Source: Ephydatia muelleri (Eukaryota; Porifera; Demospongiae; Spongillida; Spongillidae). Taken from it: 64,000 nt of DNA. Below, piece by piece: positions 21,446 through 33,500 of the stretch. Position 1 is the stretch's first letter. Each line of letters begins with the position of its first letter. Made by a program: the position numbers and the translations under genes. Under the pieces are notes generated by a model. The model was given only the letters and a program-made list of their open reading frames with translations, made no database searches and had not been told where the DNA came from. The stretch lies in contig JABACO010000136.1 of assembly GCA_013339895.1 (NCBI GenBank), positions 1-64,000 of the forward strand, written 5' to 3'.

Positions 21446-22092
21446 GACAAATAGGAACTGCTGGACAGAGGGGAACTGCTGGACGGAGGGGAACTGCTGG
21501 ACAGTGGGGAACTGCTGGACGGAGGGGAACTGCTGTACGGAGGGGAACTGCTGGACAGAGGGGAACTGCTGGACGGAGGGGAACTGCTGGACGGAGGGGA
21601 ACTGCTGGACGGAGGGGAACTGCTGGACAGTGGGGAACTGCTGGACGGAGGGGAACTGCTGGACAGAGGGGAACTGCTGGACGGAGGGGAACTGCTGGAC
21701 GGAGGGGAACTGCTGGACGGAGGGGAACTGCTGGACGGAGGGGAACTGCTGGACAGAGGGGAACTGCTGGACAGAGGGGAACTGCTGGACGGAGGGGAAC
21801 TGCTGGACGGAGGGGAACTGCTGGACGGAGGGGAACTGCTGGACGGAGGGGAACTGCTGGACGGAGGGGAACTGCTGGACGGAGGGGAACTGCTGGACAG
21901 AGGGGAACTGCTGGACGGAGGGGAACTGCTGGACAGAGGGGAACTGCTGGACGGAGGGGAACTGCTGGACAGAGGGGAACTGCTGGACGGAGGGGAACTG
22001 CTGGACAGAGGGGAACTGCTGGACGGAGGGGAACTGCTGGACGGAGGGGAACTGCTGGACGGAGGGGAACTGCTGGACGGAGGGAACTGCTG
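21446..22092 (-). repeat. 18-bp minisatellite encoding QQFPSV on the minus strand
   Basis: About 36 units of GGACGGAGGGGAACTGCT with G/A variants. The 18-base period keeps three frames open. On the minus strand one 314-codon ORF (21281-22225) runs MAHTTSTTWSYMYTS, FDGRLPTTSSTHLYQALPI, then QQFPSV repeats, then a non-repetitive tail ending GNHSGNMGE. A similar Gln-Phe-Pro segment is encoded on the plus strand at 23380-23540. Both tails are open, so a low-complexity protein is possible. A 6-residue period cannot by itself prove coding. Confidence 0.7.
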
Positions 22093-22468
22093 GATGACGG
22101 ATAAAACCAATGCAGAAGTCTATAGGTAGTGCTTGGTAGAGATGTGTACTTGAGGTAGTGGGGAGTCGGCCGTCGAACAGAGATGTATACATGTATGACC
22201 ATGTTGTGGAGGTGGTATGTGCCATGCAGTTGAATTACAAAGGAAGGAAGCTCTTCATAAAGCACGTAATATTCATGAACAAAAAGCATACAGGAGTTTT
22301 ATGATGTTAATTCATGTACATCTCACTGCAAGCGGTTTGATATTTCCAGCCTTTTTATCTGCTGCATCTTTACATGTATGTAAACTGATCTGATTGGGGA
22401 GGGAGGGGCTGCCTACCACAATAATTAGCGAGGATAGATTAGCACAGCACGCACTGCTACGAAACGGA

Positions 22469-23677
22469 ATGGGGAACAACACAAGGTAAGCTAAAGTTCA
22501 CATGTAAATGGCTGCATTGCACTGTACAATACATGGAAATATGTACTAGTGTTGAATGTAAGAATTATATTACAGTACTAGTGCTACACCGTCGGTTTGC
22601 AACGACGACCCCGCCGTTGTTGCGGCTATTCCTGCTGCTACCACCACGACTAGCGCTCTTCCTGCCACAGTACCCACCACCAGTGCTTCTACCACCATGG
22701 CAGCTGTAACTGCACGTAGGGACGAAAGACCTCGATCAAGGTCTCCTCGCAGAAGAGAATTGCGAGGTCGGTAAAGATCACGGTCACCGCTCCAGAGATC
22801 ACGCCAAAGGTCTAGATCTCCTCGTCGAGTAACATGTCAACGATCGCGACGTGACCAAGAGAGATCTCCAAGACGGAGGCGGTCTCAGTCTACTGAGCGG
22901 TCATCTGGAAATAGGGAGTGGTCATCTGGAAGTAGGGAGTGGTCTCCACCTCTGGAAGTAGGGAGTGGTCTCCACCTCTGGAAGTAGGGAGTGGTCTCCA
23001 CCTCTGGAAGTAGGGAGTGGTCTCCACCTCTGGAAGTAGGGAGTGGTCTCCACCTCTGGAAGTAGGGAGTGGTCTCCACCTCTGGAAGTAGGGAGTGGTC
23101 TCCACCTCTGGAAGTAGGGAGTGGTCTCCACCTCTGGAAGTAGGGAGTGGTCTCCACCTCTGGAAGTAGGGAGTGGTCTCCACCTCGCGTGCGAAGAGGA
23201 CGTACCCGTGTAAGAACGCTTGCATGCTTGCAAATGATTTGTATAGCACTTAATTTTCCTATGAACTACACTGTATATCAGGGTCGTGATCTTGATGCCT
23301 GGTGGGACAGGAGCCCCCAAGAGCCCCCGTGGAGTACTGGCCAGAACCAATGGAGTGGATTCTCTACGACTTCACAATTCCAGCAGTTCCCTCCACTACA
23401 AAATTTCCCTCCACCTCAGCAGTTCTCTCCACTTCAATTCCCTCCAACTCAGCAGTTCTCTCCACTACAATTCCCTCCAACTCAGCAGTTCTCTCCACTT
23501 CAATTCCCTCCAGCTCAACAGTTCTCCCACTTCAACACTTTACACCACTTCAACAGTTCCCGCAGCTACAGTTCCATCCAATTCAACAGTTCTCCTCGGC
23601 CCCTCCTTCCCTATCTTCTCCAGGGCAGGGGGGACCTTCAAGTTCCTAACATTTCCTGTGGAAGCCACCCTCTATAA
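22469..23677 (+). pseudogene. RS-domain plus Gln/Phe/Pro-rich protein gene, broken by a 26-bp minisatellite
   Basis: Exon 1 is 22469-22485 (MGNNT), exon 2 22576-23209 and exon 3 23282-23677. All splice sites are GT-AG and the phases match through 349 codons. Exon 2 begins with a Ser/Thr/Ala region, then RRDERPRSRSPRRRELRGR, TAA at 22772, RSRSPLQRSRQRSRSPRR and RSPRRRRSQSTERSS. This is an arginine-serine domain like those of splicing factors. Ten 26-bp units follow and create TAG in every third unit. Exon 3 reads GRDLDAWWDRSPQEPPW, then 11-residue QQFSPLQFPPT repeats. No RNA-binding domain is seen. Four stops make it a pseudogene unless the tract is removed or the assembly is wrong. Confidence 0.55.
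22928..23187 (+). repeat. 26-bp minisatellite in exon 2
   Basis: Units of GGAAGTAGGGAGTGGTCTCC plus ACCTCT start at 22928 and then every 26 bases up to 23162. Because 26 is not a multiple of three, each unit shifts frame. Nine steps of 26 return to the original frame, and the minus strand is open in all three frames. Confidence 0.95.
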
Positions 23678-23904
23678 CCGCATCTTTATTTACCAACTTC
23701 CTTTGTAAAATCATGCTTTTTTTTTATATCACATATCCGAGAAAGGTGTCCGTGTAAAAACGCCACTAACTTAGTGGCTCAGCTCTCAAAAGAACTGTTT
23801 GAACGCAATGTTCAAACACGGCACGGCACATACACAAGTGCGTGATGATAGTCATGTAGCACATTACCTTTGCTGTACACCACAATCTTAAACGCTATCT
23901 ACCT

Positions 23905-24286
23905 AACTGACCATCATCAGGTGCACCAGTCCACTTGCTATGGCGTGCAGTCAACTGAATCATAGGTTTACTAATCTTAGCTACCTAACTGACCATCATC
24001 AGGTGCACCAGTCCACTTGCTATGGCGTGCAGTCAACTGAATCATAGGTTTACTAATCTTAGCTACCTAACTGACCATCATCAGGTGCACCAGTCCTCTT
24101 GCTATGGCGTGCAGTCAACTGAATCTTGGGTTCACTAATCTCAGCTACCTAACTGACATCAAGTTAACTTGCCATGGCTGAGCCATATGATCACCATTGC
24201 AACCTTGCTTGTAGTTGCTTGAATACATTCTTGCATTTTCTCTTCAGAGTGTTTCATGCGCATGTAGCAGGTGCCAGATCCACAAG
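23905..24286 (-). repeat. Inverted repeat, right partner, with three tandem 80-bp units
   Basis: The reverse complement of 20488-20703. The part holding TCAGGTGCACCAGTCC ... GTGCAGTCAACTGAATC is present three times in a row (about 23918, 23999 and 24080), only once in the left partner. Confidence 0.85.
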
Positions 24287-24846
24287 AGTGCAGCATATGG
24301 AGAAATGAACGGTCACGAAAGTTGCGGTTTGTAAATTTTTGGATTTCATTCCGCGGTACGTTCCATAGAGAATGTATGGCGTTTTTACAAACTTGATTAT
24401 TATTTAATTAAATAACGGACCTGCAACTTTTGCTACCCACTAATACTACTCTAAATGATGTTCAAATGTAGGCAATTTCAAATTTTGTATCTCATACCGT
24501 CCAAAATTCTGGGACCATTTCTGAAAATATGATATTCCATAGACTTGTACACAAAATGGAAATAAATCATGCTAATTAAGATATTCCATTAGTTATAACT
24601 AATGAACAGAGGGGGTTAGAACTTTTGCCACCCTCAAAAACTATTCTAAAACTATCCAAATAGTATAATATATGAAAAAAAGTGAATGTTGTCGTGAAGA
24701 ATTTGGGGACCATTTAAACCAGTTTTGGTGCAATAAGGCGCCATTTTAAGATGGCGTTTCTATGGGTTGCCATAGATATTTAGCTAACGTGAGACCTCTA
24801 ACTTGGACACGCCCATCTAGGGCAATTCTGCAGAGGGCGAGGTGGG

Positions 24847-24884
<38 letters not shown>

Positions 24885-25375
24885 AGACAGGGGGAAATGA
24901 GCGTATAAACATAACTACATGGAATACTAAAAGCTTCGAGTCTGTGTTTTCTACACCGAGTAGACTGATCGTTGTCTTGAAATTAGAATGATAGTGTAGG
25001 CTGCATATACCTCGACTGGCTGCTCAGATATCTACGTACGCTGGCAACACTTCGTATATCAAATTTTTATGTTAGCGGATCCTATAGGCCTACACGTAGC
25101 TGAAGCGAGTGTCTGAGAAACAAACCAGCAGCCAAACGTGATCACATGTACATGTACATGCGACACCTCCAGTTATCAAATTAACACAACAGCAACGCTA
25201 ATATTTTGCAGATCCGAGGTGAGGAACTTTAAGCGTAGTAGTGTGGTTGCATCCACGTATTCGATATCGATGTGTTGACAGTGTGATTCTGTGATTAGTT
25301 AGGTTCGAATCGGATGTAATGCCCTTCACAAAGGGAGCATTTATTAGAAATAATGTATTACGCTGTTGTAGTATA
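24287..25375. other. No gene; includes a 35-base poly-G run
   Basis: AT-rich sequence with no convincing ORF. Pure G from 24849 to 24883. Phrases such as CCATAGAGAATGTATGG also occur near 10430 and 62560 and hint at dispersed repeats I cannot delimit. Confidence 0.5.
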
Positions 25376-25384
25376 GTTTAGCAG

Positions 25385-25945
25385 TAGTCTCGTACCCAGA
25401 CCCAAATGTACGTAACGATGATTATCGCTTACAGTATAACATCACGTACAGAGGGTCTGGCCAACAAGTCGATCGAAGTTGTTCTGGTGCGCCGGAATGT
25501 TGGCGCTCCAATCAGAATCGAGAGTTCGCGTGACGTCACGGTAATTAGATTCCAATAGCATTCCACACTACAGAGAGGAGCCTGGTGCTTGATCGTGCGT
25601 GCGCGGCTAAGGTTGTGATATATGGACACGTGTCTAAAACGAAGGTAAGGACTCATTACGAAGTACGTCTAAATTCTGTCGTGAATCGCTTTCCAGCCCA
25701 TCGCGTTCACCACTCTGAGACTATCATTGCGGTGGTAGCCTTTTTACTCCGTAGCTTAAGCAAAGACAGACACACTAAAACAAACCTCACGTTTTATCGT
25801 GATGACGTAGCCGTTGCTATGACAACCCAAATTATCGAACATTCCCAAGAACAACTTTCTTCGACTTGTTGGCCAGACCCTATGTAAGCTGTATTATACT
25901 GTAAGCGATAATGCTTACGTACGTTTGGGTCTGGGTACGAGACTA
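25385..25945. mobile_element. Mutator-like non-autonomous element, long TIRs
   Basis: The ends TAGTCTCGTACCCAGACCC and its complement begin inverted repeats of about 100 bp that continue through TATCGCTTACAGTATAA and GGTCTGGCCAACAAGTCGA with small gaps. The flanks share GTTTAGCAG (25376-25384 and 25946-25954). If the TIR is taken as starting two bases later, the direct repeat is 13 bp. A 9-bp duplication with long TIRs fits Mutator-like elements. No transposase inside. TCTCGTACCCAGACC recurs at 40216 and 40389. Confidence 0.75.
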
Positions 25946-25956
25946 GTTTAGCAGTA

Positions 25957-27130
25957 CTTAGCATATCGATTATGTATTGCGAATAAATTGTATATTTTGC
26001 CTCCAACACATGTGTATGCTTTTACTGTATGGTGCATGGTGCATGTATACGTATGGTGCTTGTGACGTAATGCATGTACCAGTGTAAGTGTATGCCCTTA
26101 TAACTGATCTAGGTGTGTAAGTAAGGAGGAAAAAGCTACAATGCAAGTGTGTGTGCGTGTGTGTGTATGTGTGTGCGTGTGTGTGTGGTATGTTTCTGCG
26201 GGCAATCACATACATGTATGTGCAGAGTTTGAACTCTTCCAGAGCTACTTTTGAACCCACCTTTGGTTGCATTTTACCCGTGCATAGGAAGAAGGACCAA
26301 TGTGACTGATCATACATGTATATATTCAGTCCCATTGGTCCAGGAATGGATATTTAGTTTCGAGGATCTGTGTTGAAAGCAACAGGGGGTGGTGTTTTGG
26401 AATATAATTGGTGATGGGGCAAAAATAAGTTTTCCCTTCGTACCATTACATGGCATGCCATGCAGTTATAGTAAATGGTGCAGACCAGCCCGATTAATTG
26501 GCTGAATGGCAAGTTACATGGCATGTGTAAATCAGGGGGTGGTGTGCATCTTGTAAATGTAACATCTGTAGCAACTGAATTTCTTGAAACTATGAGTGTT
26601 ACTGATAGATGTTGCATGTTGCCTACTCAATCCTTCCTGTCTCTCTCTCTCACCCCCCCAGGCTTCTACTGATTACATTATGTCATTAGTAATTTAAAAA
26701 CATACAGGCTACACATATAAAGGATGGCGAGAACTGGACAGGATGAAGAAGCAGCGAATCATGATGCCAGTTGGTAGAATGCAGCCATTGCTTCCATCAC
26801 TTCCAAGCTCATAGGACTTGGTGTCATTGAACTCATTTTTCTTTTCTGTCAGTCACTGTGTAATCTGAACAAAACAATGCTTGCAATGGGATTTCAGCTT
26901 CCCACTTCATAAGCTGAGACATGCTGTGCGTTTGTGTGTGTGTGCACATAGCCTCTTCTGATCCTATCTTAATTTGGATGTTTATACAAGGAACAAAGGC
27001 ACAATTCATGAATTTTGTTGTGTGGCAAGACTTTTGCCCCATGCATGCAACATACATGCATATGTATGATAGTCTACCTCCATAAAGTGAACAACTTCAT
27101 GCACATGGTATTTGTGTAGGGGTTATTTGT
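25957..27130. other. No gene recognised
   Basis: Contains TG-rich patches near 26140-26190 and a CTCTCTCT run near 26640. Short ORFs only; none matches a family. Confidence 0.4.
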
Positions 27131-27628
27131 GGGTGCAAGGGTCAAGCATTGTAATAAAAGATGATGGTGCAGGGACTGATACAGATAGAGGCAGCAAAAA
27201 CTGTTAGTCATTTTGCAACCACCCCCATGATGGGTGCGGCCTTAGGAAGAACAGTATCAAGGTTTTGAGGGGTGACTCTTTCATTGTAAGGGCATCCTGT
27301 TCAGCTGATCCTGACAAGAGAGTACATTCAATTTCAGTGATGGATCCAGGATTTCCAGTTTGTGGGAAGGGGGGAGGGGGGGGGGGGGCAAATGACCCAT
27401 GCCCACGTCCTGCTCCAGCTGGGGTATGGGGGGACTGGCTGTAAGCTCCTCCATAGGGTCTAGGGAAGAGCACATTACATTGTACTTCAACATCAACCCA
27501 TATTTCAACAAGTCAAAGAGTGTATGGAAGCGCTTGTGCCTACAGTACATGTACACAGATAAAGCCCATTACATAGAGGTGTAGCTCCTACCATGGATGT
27601 GAGATAAGATAACTACTGGCATTACCAC

Positions 27629-27631
<3 letters not shown>

Positions 27632-27721
<90 letters not shown>
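27632..27721. repeat. (CA)n microsatellite
   Basis: Uninterrupted CA repeat at the place where the left arm has (TG)n at 7381-7458 in the opposite orientation. Confidence 0.97.
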
Positions 27722-27723
<2 letters not shown>

Positions 27724-28038
27724 CCCTCACAAGTAGTCCAATCTTCATGCACACGTATCAGCCACACTATCTGCCAATCAAGTGAAGGTCAGCAAGATAC
27801 ATTCATTTTAGCCAGGACAATGGTTGTGTACACCATGGACTGCCCTTGTGGGTTTTGTGGTAGCAGTCAGGCCCCAAGCCCAACATAAACAACAGTACCT
27901 ACGGAGATAGAAGGCCAACAGTACACTATATCAACGCTAACACACTACACATTTGTATCTGTACTGACTTGTTGGAGTCATGAATGTTTGGGGCAGTATG
28001 CTCCACTAGCAGAGAGGAGAGTTGTAGATGGATGCACA

Positions 28039-28273
28039 GAGGGAGGGAGGGAGGGAGGGAGGGAGGAGGGAGGGAGGGAGGGAGGGAGGGAGGGAGGGAG
28101 GGAGGGAGGGGGGAGGGAGGGAGGGAGGAGGGAGGGAGGGAGGGAGGGAGGGAGGGAGGGAGGGAGGGAGGGAGGGAGGGAGGGAGGGAGGGAGGGAGGG
28201 AGGGAGGGAGGGAGGGAGGGAGGGAGGGAGGGAGGGGGGGGAGGGAGGGAGGTAGGTAGGTAGGTAGGAAGGT
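28039..28273. repeat. (AGGG)n microsatellite
   Basis: GGGA repeats with GGAGGG interruptions, ending in AGGT units. The equivalent position in the other copies (7005-7080; 56630-56765) has much shorter polypurine/polypyrimidine sequence. REGGREGG ORFs are artefacts. Confidence 0.97.
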
Positions 28274-29551
28274 AGGAAGGATAAATGGTATGTGTAATTT
28301 TGCCAGAGATGTCCCTGCTGGTGTACATGTACATGACTACAGGAGGACAGGAGAGAAGGAGTGAGGGAGGGATGGAGGGGGAGGGAGGGAGGGGGGAGGA
28401 AGGGAGGGGGGAGGAAGGGAGGGGGGAGGAAGGGAGGAGGAAGGGAGGAGGAAGGGAGGGAGGAAGTGAGGGAGTAGGTGAGACAGGAGAGAAAGAAAGG
28501 AAGGAGGAGAGAGGGATAAGAGCAAAGAAAGATGGAACACAAACTAAAGTGTACACAATGTACCTGGGCAGGCTGGCACTGATGACGCCCAACACCACGT
28601 TCCAACTGGAGTGCAGTGCCTGTGGGCGTGACTGGAGGACCTGTCCAACAGATAACGTACTGAGCACAGATCATATACATGTACCATGCACACTGTTATT
28701 TGCGCATGTTGCACACAGTAGCAGAGAAGACATACATGTACATGTACAAAGTGAAGGGGAGGAGGCCGGTGGTGTTGTAGCTGATCACAGTAAGGGGCAG
28801 GACACCCGCCAGAGCACCATTGCAATACAAACTGAAGTTGATGAGGATGCCATTACTGTGAGTTGGCAAGTCCCAAGACACAATGATGTAGGTGGAGCCC
28901 ACATTCTGCACCGACACAGCATCAAATCCATCCGGTGCTGGGGGAAGGAGGGGGAAGAGGATGACATCACATAACGACAATCATATCACACATACATGTA
29001 CATGTATCATAGATTATCTATGCATGTATATAGTCAGTGACACACGCACACACAATCACACACACACATACACACACACACGCACACACACACATGCACA
29101 CACACACATGCACACACACACACATGCCCAACATGCCTGCTTCTCCTGTTGTGATATTCACGCATACGATGTAACTGACTACGCCGCTGGACACAGCTAT
29201 GGACATGTACATGTAGCCCACTTGGGAGGGGGGGGGGGGGGGGGGTACGCTACTAAATTCACATAGTATACTCACCAAAACACCTGCGTCTCAGAAGATG
29301 AAAGCATGAAGGGCATACGTAGTTCGATCCCTGCATGCATCATTGTGCCTAATTGATGCGCTCCACTTCTCCAGTGCAAGTGACGCACAGCTGATAAGTT
29401 AATTTTAATTTGTGTATCGGTACAATTATAATTGTAATTCAAATTGTCTTGATAGTTACGTCACAGCTATAAAGTTTATAACCGTCAACCCGACATAATT
29501 TGTAACTTTACTCTAAGATGACGTAAGGTATTACGTAATGACTACTTCGTT

Positions 29552-30030
29552 TATCTGAACCTGCGTCAGCAGGTTCAATTATAGGATTGATTGAGGAATG
29601 ATGAATGTCATTAAAAATTTTAAATCGCGTCGGGAGGGACAACGGAGAAACGGATCACTTATCTCTTTGCAGCAATCGAACGACAACATCAAGATCTACG
29701 TTTTGATGCTAGTTTCATTTCATAAAACTATGCGCTTCTAGACAAACAAAGAACCAGTTTCTCGTGCCCACGCCCAAAAAAATTGTTGGTCGTCGTCGTC
29801 GTCTTCCTTAGGAAGGTATAACTCGAGCTACGAAGGGTTTTAAAGAACGGCAATAGTACCAATCTCTTCAGAATTTACCGGCACGGTGCCCCTTAAGGTC
29901 ATATAGATGCATATCACATCTACCAAAAGTAGCAAGCATAATATAGGAATTAATTTTAAATAATGATGTATTTAATAATGTTATACAGTATAAATGCTCC
30001 AACCTGCACTAAATTTATTTGGTGTTCCTA
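29552..30030 (+). mobile_element. Composite element A, 5' part
   Basis: Starts TATCTGAACCTGCGTCAGCA, containing the palindrome GAACCTGC-GTCA-GCAGGTTC (29557-29576). It continues through TAACTCGAGCTACGAA, a TATAAATGCTCCAACCTGC stretch and AAATTTATTTGGTGTTCC. The same series starts at 40532 in copy B. It is interrupted at 30031 by the Plavaka-type transposon and resumes at 34575. Confidence 0.75.
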
Positions 30031-30039
30031 CACAGCCAA

Positions 30040-30250
30040 CAGTTTACAGTATGGTAACAATATTGATAAGCCAATCAACCTGTATCAAGCCAGATGTGAA
30101 TATTGTATCATGATGATAGCGCTGACAACATTGTACCAGGATCGAAATAAAAAATTGTTACCAGATGTTATCAATCAGTATCTAGCTTGTTATTTTGTCG
30201 TATGTCTATTGATAACAGCTTGTACCAGTATTGATACGATGGTACCGTAT
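30040..30250. repeat. Left subterminal repeats of the Plavaka-type element
   Basis: Motifs GGTAACAATATTGATAA, CATTGTACCAGGATCG, TTGTTACCAGATGTTATCAA and CTTGTACCAGTATTGATAC occur in both orientations. Matching motifs lie at 34300-34560. CMC elements typically have such clusters near their ends. Confidence 0.7.
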
Positions 30251-30503
30251 ATAAATAAATGGTACATAGCACAAAAAATAAGAATAAAAATTGTGTAAAT
30301 GAAGGTTCCAATTGTTTGGATCTCTCAAATCACTGACTACCAGACTCCAGGTTGTAAGGTGGGGTGCATGACGACGTATACTAAATTTATACACTTAGTT
30401 GAAGGCAGTTGGCTGCTAGAGAACGCTGCTAATGTACTAAGCTCGCCGGCCATCGCGTGGTCAAATATATCGGCTTCGAAGCACGTGTCAGAAAAAAATT
30501 GAA

Positions 30504-33500
30504 ATGGCGCGTTTGCTTCGAGGTGAGAGCAAAAGGCTTTAAGTGACCGTCTCTCCTATGTTACAAAGGATTCTTTATTTAGGATTTGAAGGCGAATTTT
30601 ATTGCAAAGAATGCAATGAGGGTTTTCATTACAAGAGTCGACTTGAACGACATATTCAGAGTTCATCACATAAGGCTTTTGTGGATGCAATGGAGCGGCA
30701 ACGGACATCAATGATCGAGGTAAATAACGCGGTACTGATGCATGCGATGTATTGTATTAACTGACTTTAGCCCCACCATGAACCACGTACATCAACATCG
30801 CAGATGATGTATACGCTGAACAGGATTTCGGTGTAGAAGATACCGCGGATAATGATGAGTATGCTGATAAGGACTTTGAGAACCTTGTAAAACAGTTTAG
30901 GGTGGATGAGAAAATGTGCTACTATCCATTCCCAAGTAAGATATTTGCTCTCCTTTACATTCTCATACATGGTCCACATCCCATCGTATGTACTGATGTA
31001 CTTCTATCTACTGGGTACCACTATTTCCTTTACAACAGGGTAGCACAGCTCTTATGTTTATTTGGTTCATACTCAAAGAATGTAGTATTAACGTGCCTAG
31101 CCTGAGAGCATTCATAGTACTTGGAGTTGATATGCCACAGAGGGTTAGTTAATCATTGCTTCAATTTCATCAGCATATAAAGTGGATCTTCTTAGCACTT
31201 GTCCACAGATGGAAATCCATATTACAGCCTCTCATTGACATCCATCATACGCAACTGCTGACAAACCCTGAGATATCCAGCTGCTTGGCTCGTTTTCCTG
31301 TTCGTACAGAGGGTGATTACACGTATGTTAATGTGTCATTCATTATTGTTTTTTAAAATACGCATTTGGTGTAACACAGTAAAATTTATCCTAGAAAGCG
31401 TTGGAATGAAAATCCCAGGTTTGCTACACTAATGGTGTCACTACCTCATGGAGAGGAAATATTTGTACGAAATTGGGTTTATTTTCACCACAATGACATT
31501 GGTATGACAAAAGGAGTCATTCTGTCATTTTTCAAGCAGGTACACTGGTTACGCATACTGTAACACATTTACAATACGTGCGTAACGTATGTAGATTTCA
31601 AATCACCAGTTAATTACTTACTTTCATTTATCCAGGGTTCTTCAAATGAGTTGCATGTTGAAATAGAACCTGTTATTGACAAGGACGCATTCATACACAT
31701 AACTTCGTACCCTGAAGATGTATACTTTCCAGAAGATTGTGGCATCATTCTAAACAAACTCACCATCTGTTTGACTCAAGTATCCCACCTTGCTCAGCCT
31801 TCATCATCTCTTCTAAAATGGGATGGAAGTAAATTTGAAAGGCTAAGCTCACAGGTAATGTTTTTTGGGCATAGCTTATCGTTACTTTATTATTTTGGAC
31901 ATTGACAAGTATCTCACACCTCATCCGCTTAAGGAAAAGGCTAGTGGTACCACTAATTTTATTCTGTGATGATACAAGTGGCAATCATAGCAAAAAGTGG
32001 CACAAATTTGACTGTTGGTACCTTTTGCTAGCAGGCCTTCCTCGCCACGAGAATAGCACAGTATCAAATATTCATTTTGTGTGTTGTTCAGACAACGGGA
32101 CACCTTTTGTTTCTGAGCTACTGTGAATGTGTTAGAAACAACTGGTATTGAGGTGTAGGATGCTAGCACTTGCACTACTACTCTAGTGATTGCACCTCTT
32201 ATATTGATTATCTGTGACAACCCACGTGCAGATCAGAGCTGTTAGGCCATCTTGGGAGCACAGCACTCAAGTATTGCCACATTTGCATGGTATGTTAATT
32301 ATACATGTAGGTAAGAACTAGGAAGGTGATGTGATTTTGTTTGCACAGGCTGATAAGAATGATTCTCTAAACATCATCTGTGAACAACGGAACTTTAATG
32401 CAAGCTCAATGCAGACTCTGCAAATTGAACTTGAAGTGAATATGCAAAAAGTGAGGTGCGAAAGAGATTTGGACTGCGTGAAATCACCAACAACCCATGG
32501 TTTCATTTCCTTGGAGACATATTCTTGTAAGTGTTAAGTGCATGCAGTCAAACTAATACCTTCGTACAATATATGGGAAAGTGTCTAGCAAAGTATCCCT
32601 TCTGTGTAGTTTTTCAATTTTGATTTTCTTGATTTTCAAAGAGATTGATCCATAAAGTTAAAAAGCACTGAATTTACTATTAGGCATACATTTCAATACG
32701 AGCATTACTTTTCTCTTGCTTCTCCTGAAATTATTTTAAGGGTAATTGGACACTCATATATACATAATTATACATATATTTAAGTTAGATAATTTTTTAG
32801 ATCTTTACCAATCGAAGTTCTGCACACAATACTACTTGGCCCATGAAAGTATATCTTGAAAAAAATTATTCCTAAATTATCTGCAAAGCAGAAAGAAGAA
32901 ATTCTTGCAAGGATACGAGCTTTTAACACCTCTGGGTTCCAGGTCAAAATGTATGGAAATATTTCCAGTCCTTTCGTGGCCGGGACATTAAAGCGTGGTC
33001 TCAAATGGCCATGCATGTTCATTTTGTCACCCACTTGACTGAAGGAGTGAAATTGGTACTTCTGTATTACCAAGGTATTTCGACCATACAAGTTTCATGG
33101 CATTTTTAAATAACTGGCTCATGTTTTGTGTATGTAGGTTTTTGAAATGACATATTGCAGCTATTTTTCACCATATGGCTGCAGGATGGAACAGCATTTG
33201 CGACATGTTTGCTCAAGCTGTTAAAATCCATATGCCAGAAATGCTACAAAAGCATAAAGTACATCCATTTCTCCATATCATTCCGTGTATGCTCCAGTTT
33301 GGACCTACATCAGAATTCTGTGCAGAAAGGTAAAATGATCTTGCATTGCTTACAAACATGACTAGTACCTTTAACCATATAGGTGTGAGTCGTTCAATGC
33401 TTCTGTGAATGTTTATGGGAACCACAAGTCACCTAGCCGGGACATTGCAATTAACTTTGCACATTTGCAGTGGCACAAATGGAGAGTAAGTGTTGTCATA

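Larger units (their letters stand above)
27208..28945 (-). pseudogene. Usherin-like gene fragment, middle copy
   Basis: On the minus strand FN3-d (28698-28945) reads VQNVGSTYIIVSWDLPTHSN, GILINFSLYCNGALAGV and VISYNTTGLLPFTLY in one frame. The smaller pieces near 28575-28660 and 27285-27470 match the ends of the left and right copies. FN3-d here lacks the extra stop of the right-arm copy (LYC versus stop-YC). The laminin-G region is deleted. A poly-(AGGG) tract separates the pieces. Not functional. Confidence 0.7.
27131..29551 (-). repeat. Third, shortened copy of the arm sequence
   Basis: In the right-arm orientation. 27131-28975 matches about 55640-57245 and 29265-29551 matches about 59838-60125. 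The middle, including LamG and FN3-a to FN3-c, is missing and replaced by CA-rich sequence. It is cut off at 29552 by composite element A. Confidence 0.85.

Noticed and set aside
21358-22110. PSSSSP and LRPAVP frames of the 18-bp minisatellite
   Set aside because: Shadow frames; if any frame is coding, the QQFPSV frame with non-repetitive tails on both sides is the better candidate.
27978-28667. Arg-Glu-Gly-Gly and Ser-Leu-Pro-Pro ORFs over 200 codons
   Set aside because: AGGG repeat has a 4-base period without stops in any frame; no non-repetitive domain attached.
29310-29345. TAGTTCGATCCC resembling a tRNA B box (also in both arms near 3715 and 59905)
   Set aside because: No A box at proper distance and no cloverleaf could be drawn; not reported as tRNA or SINE.
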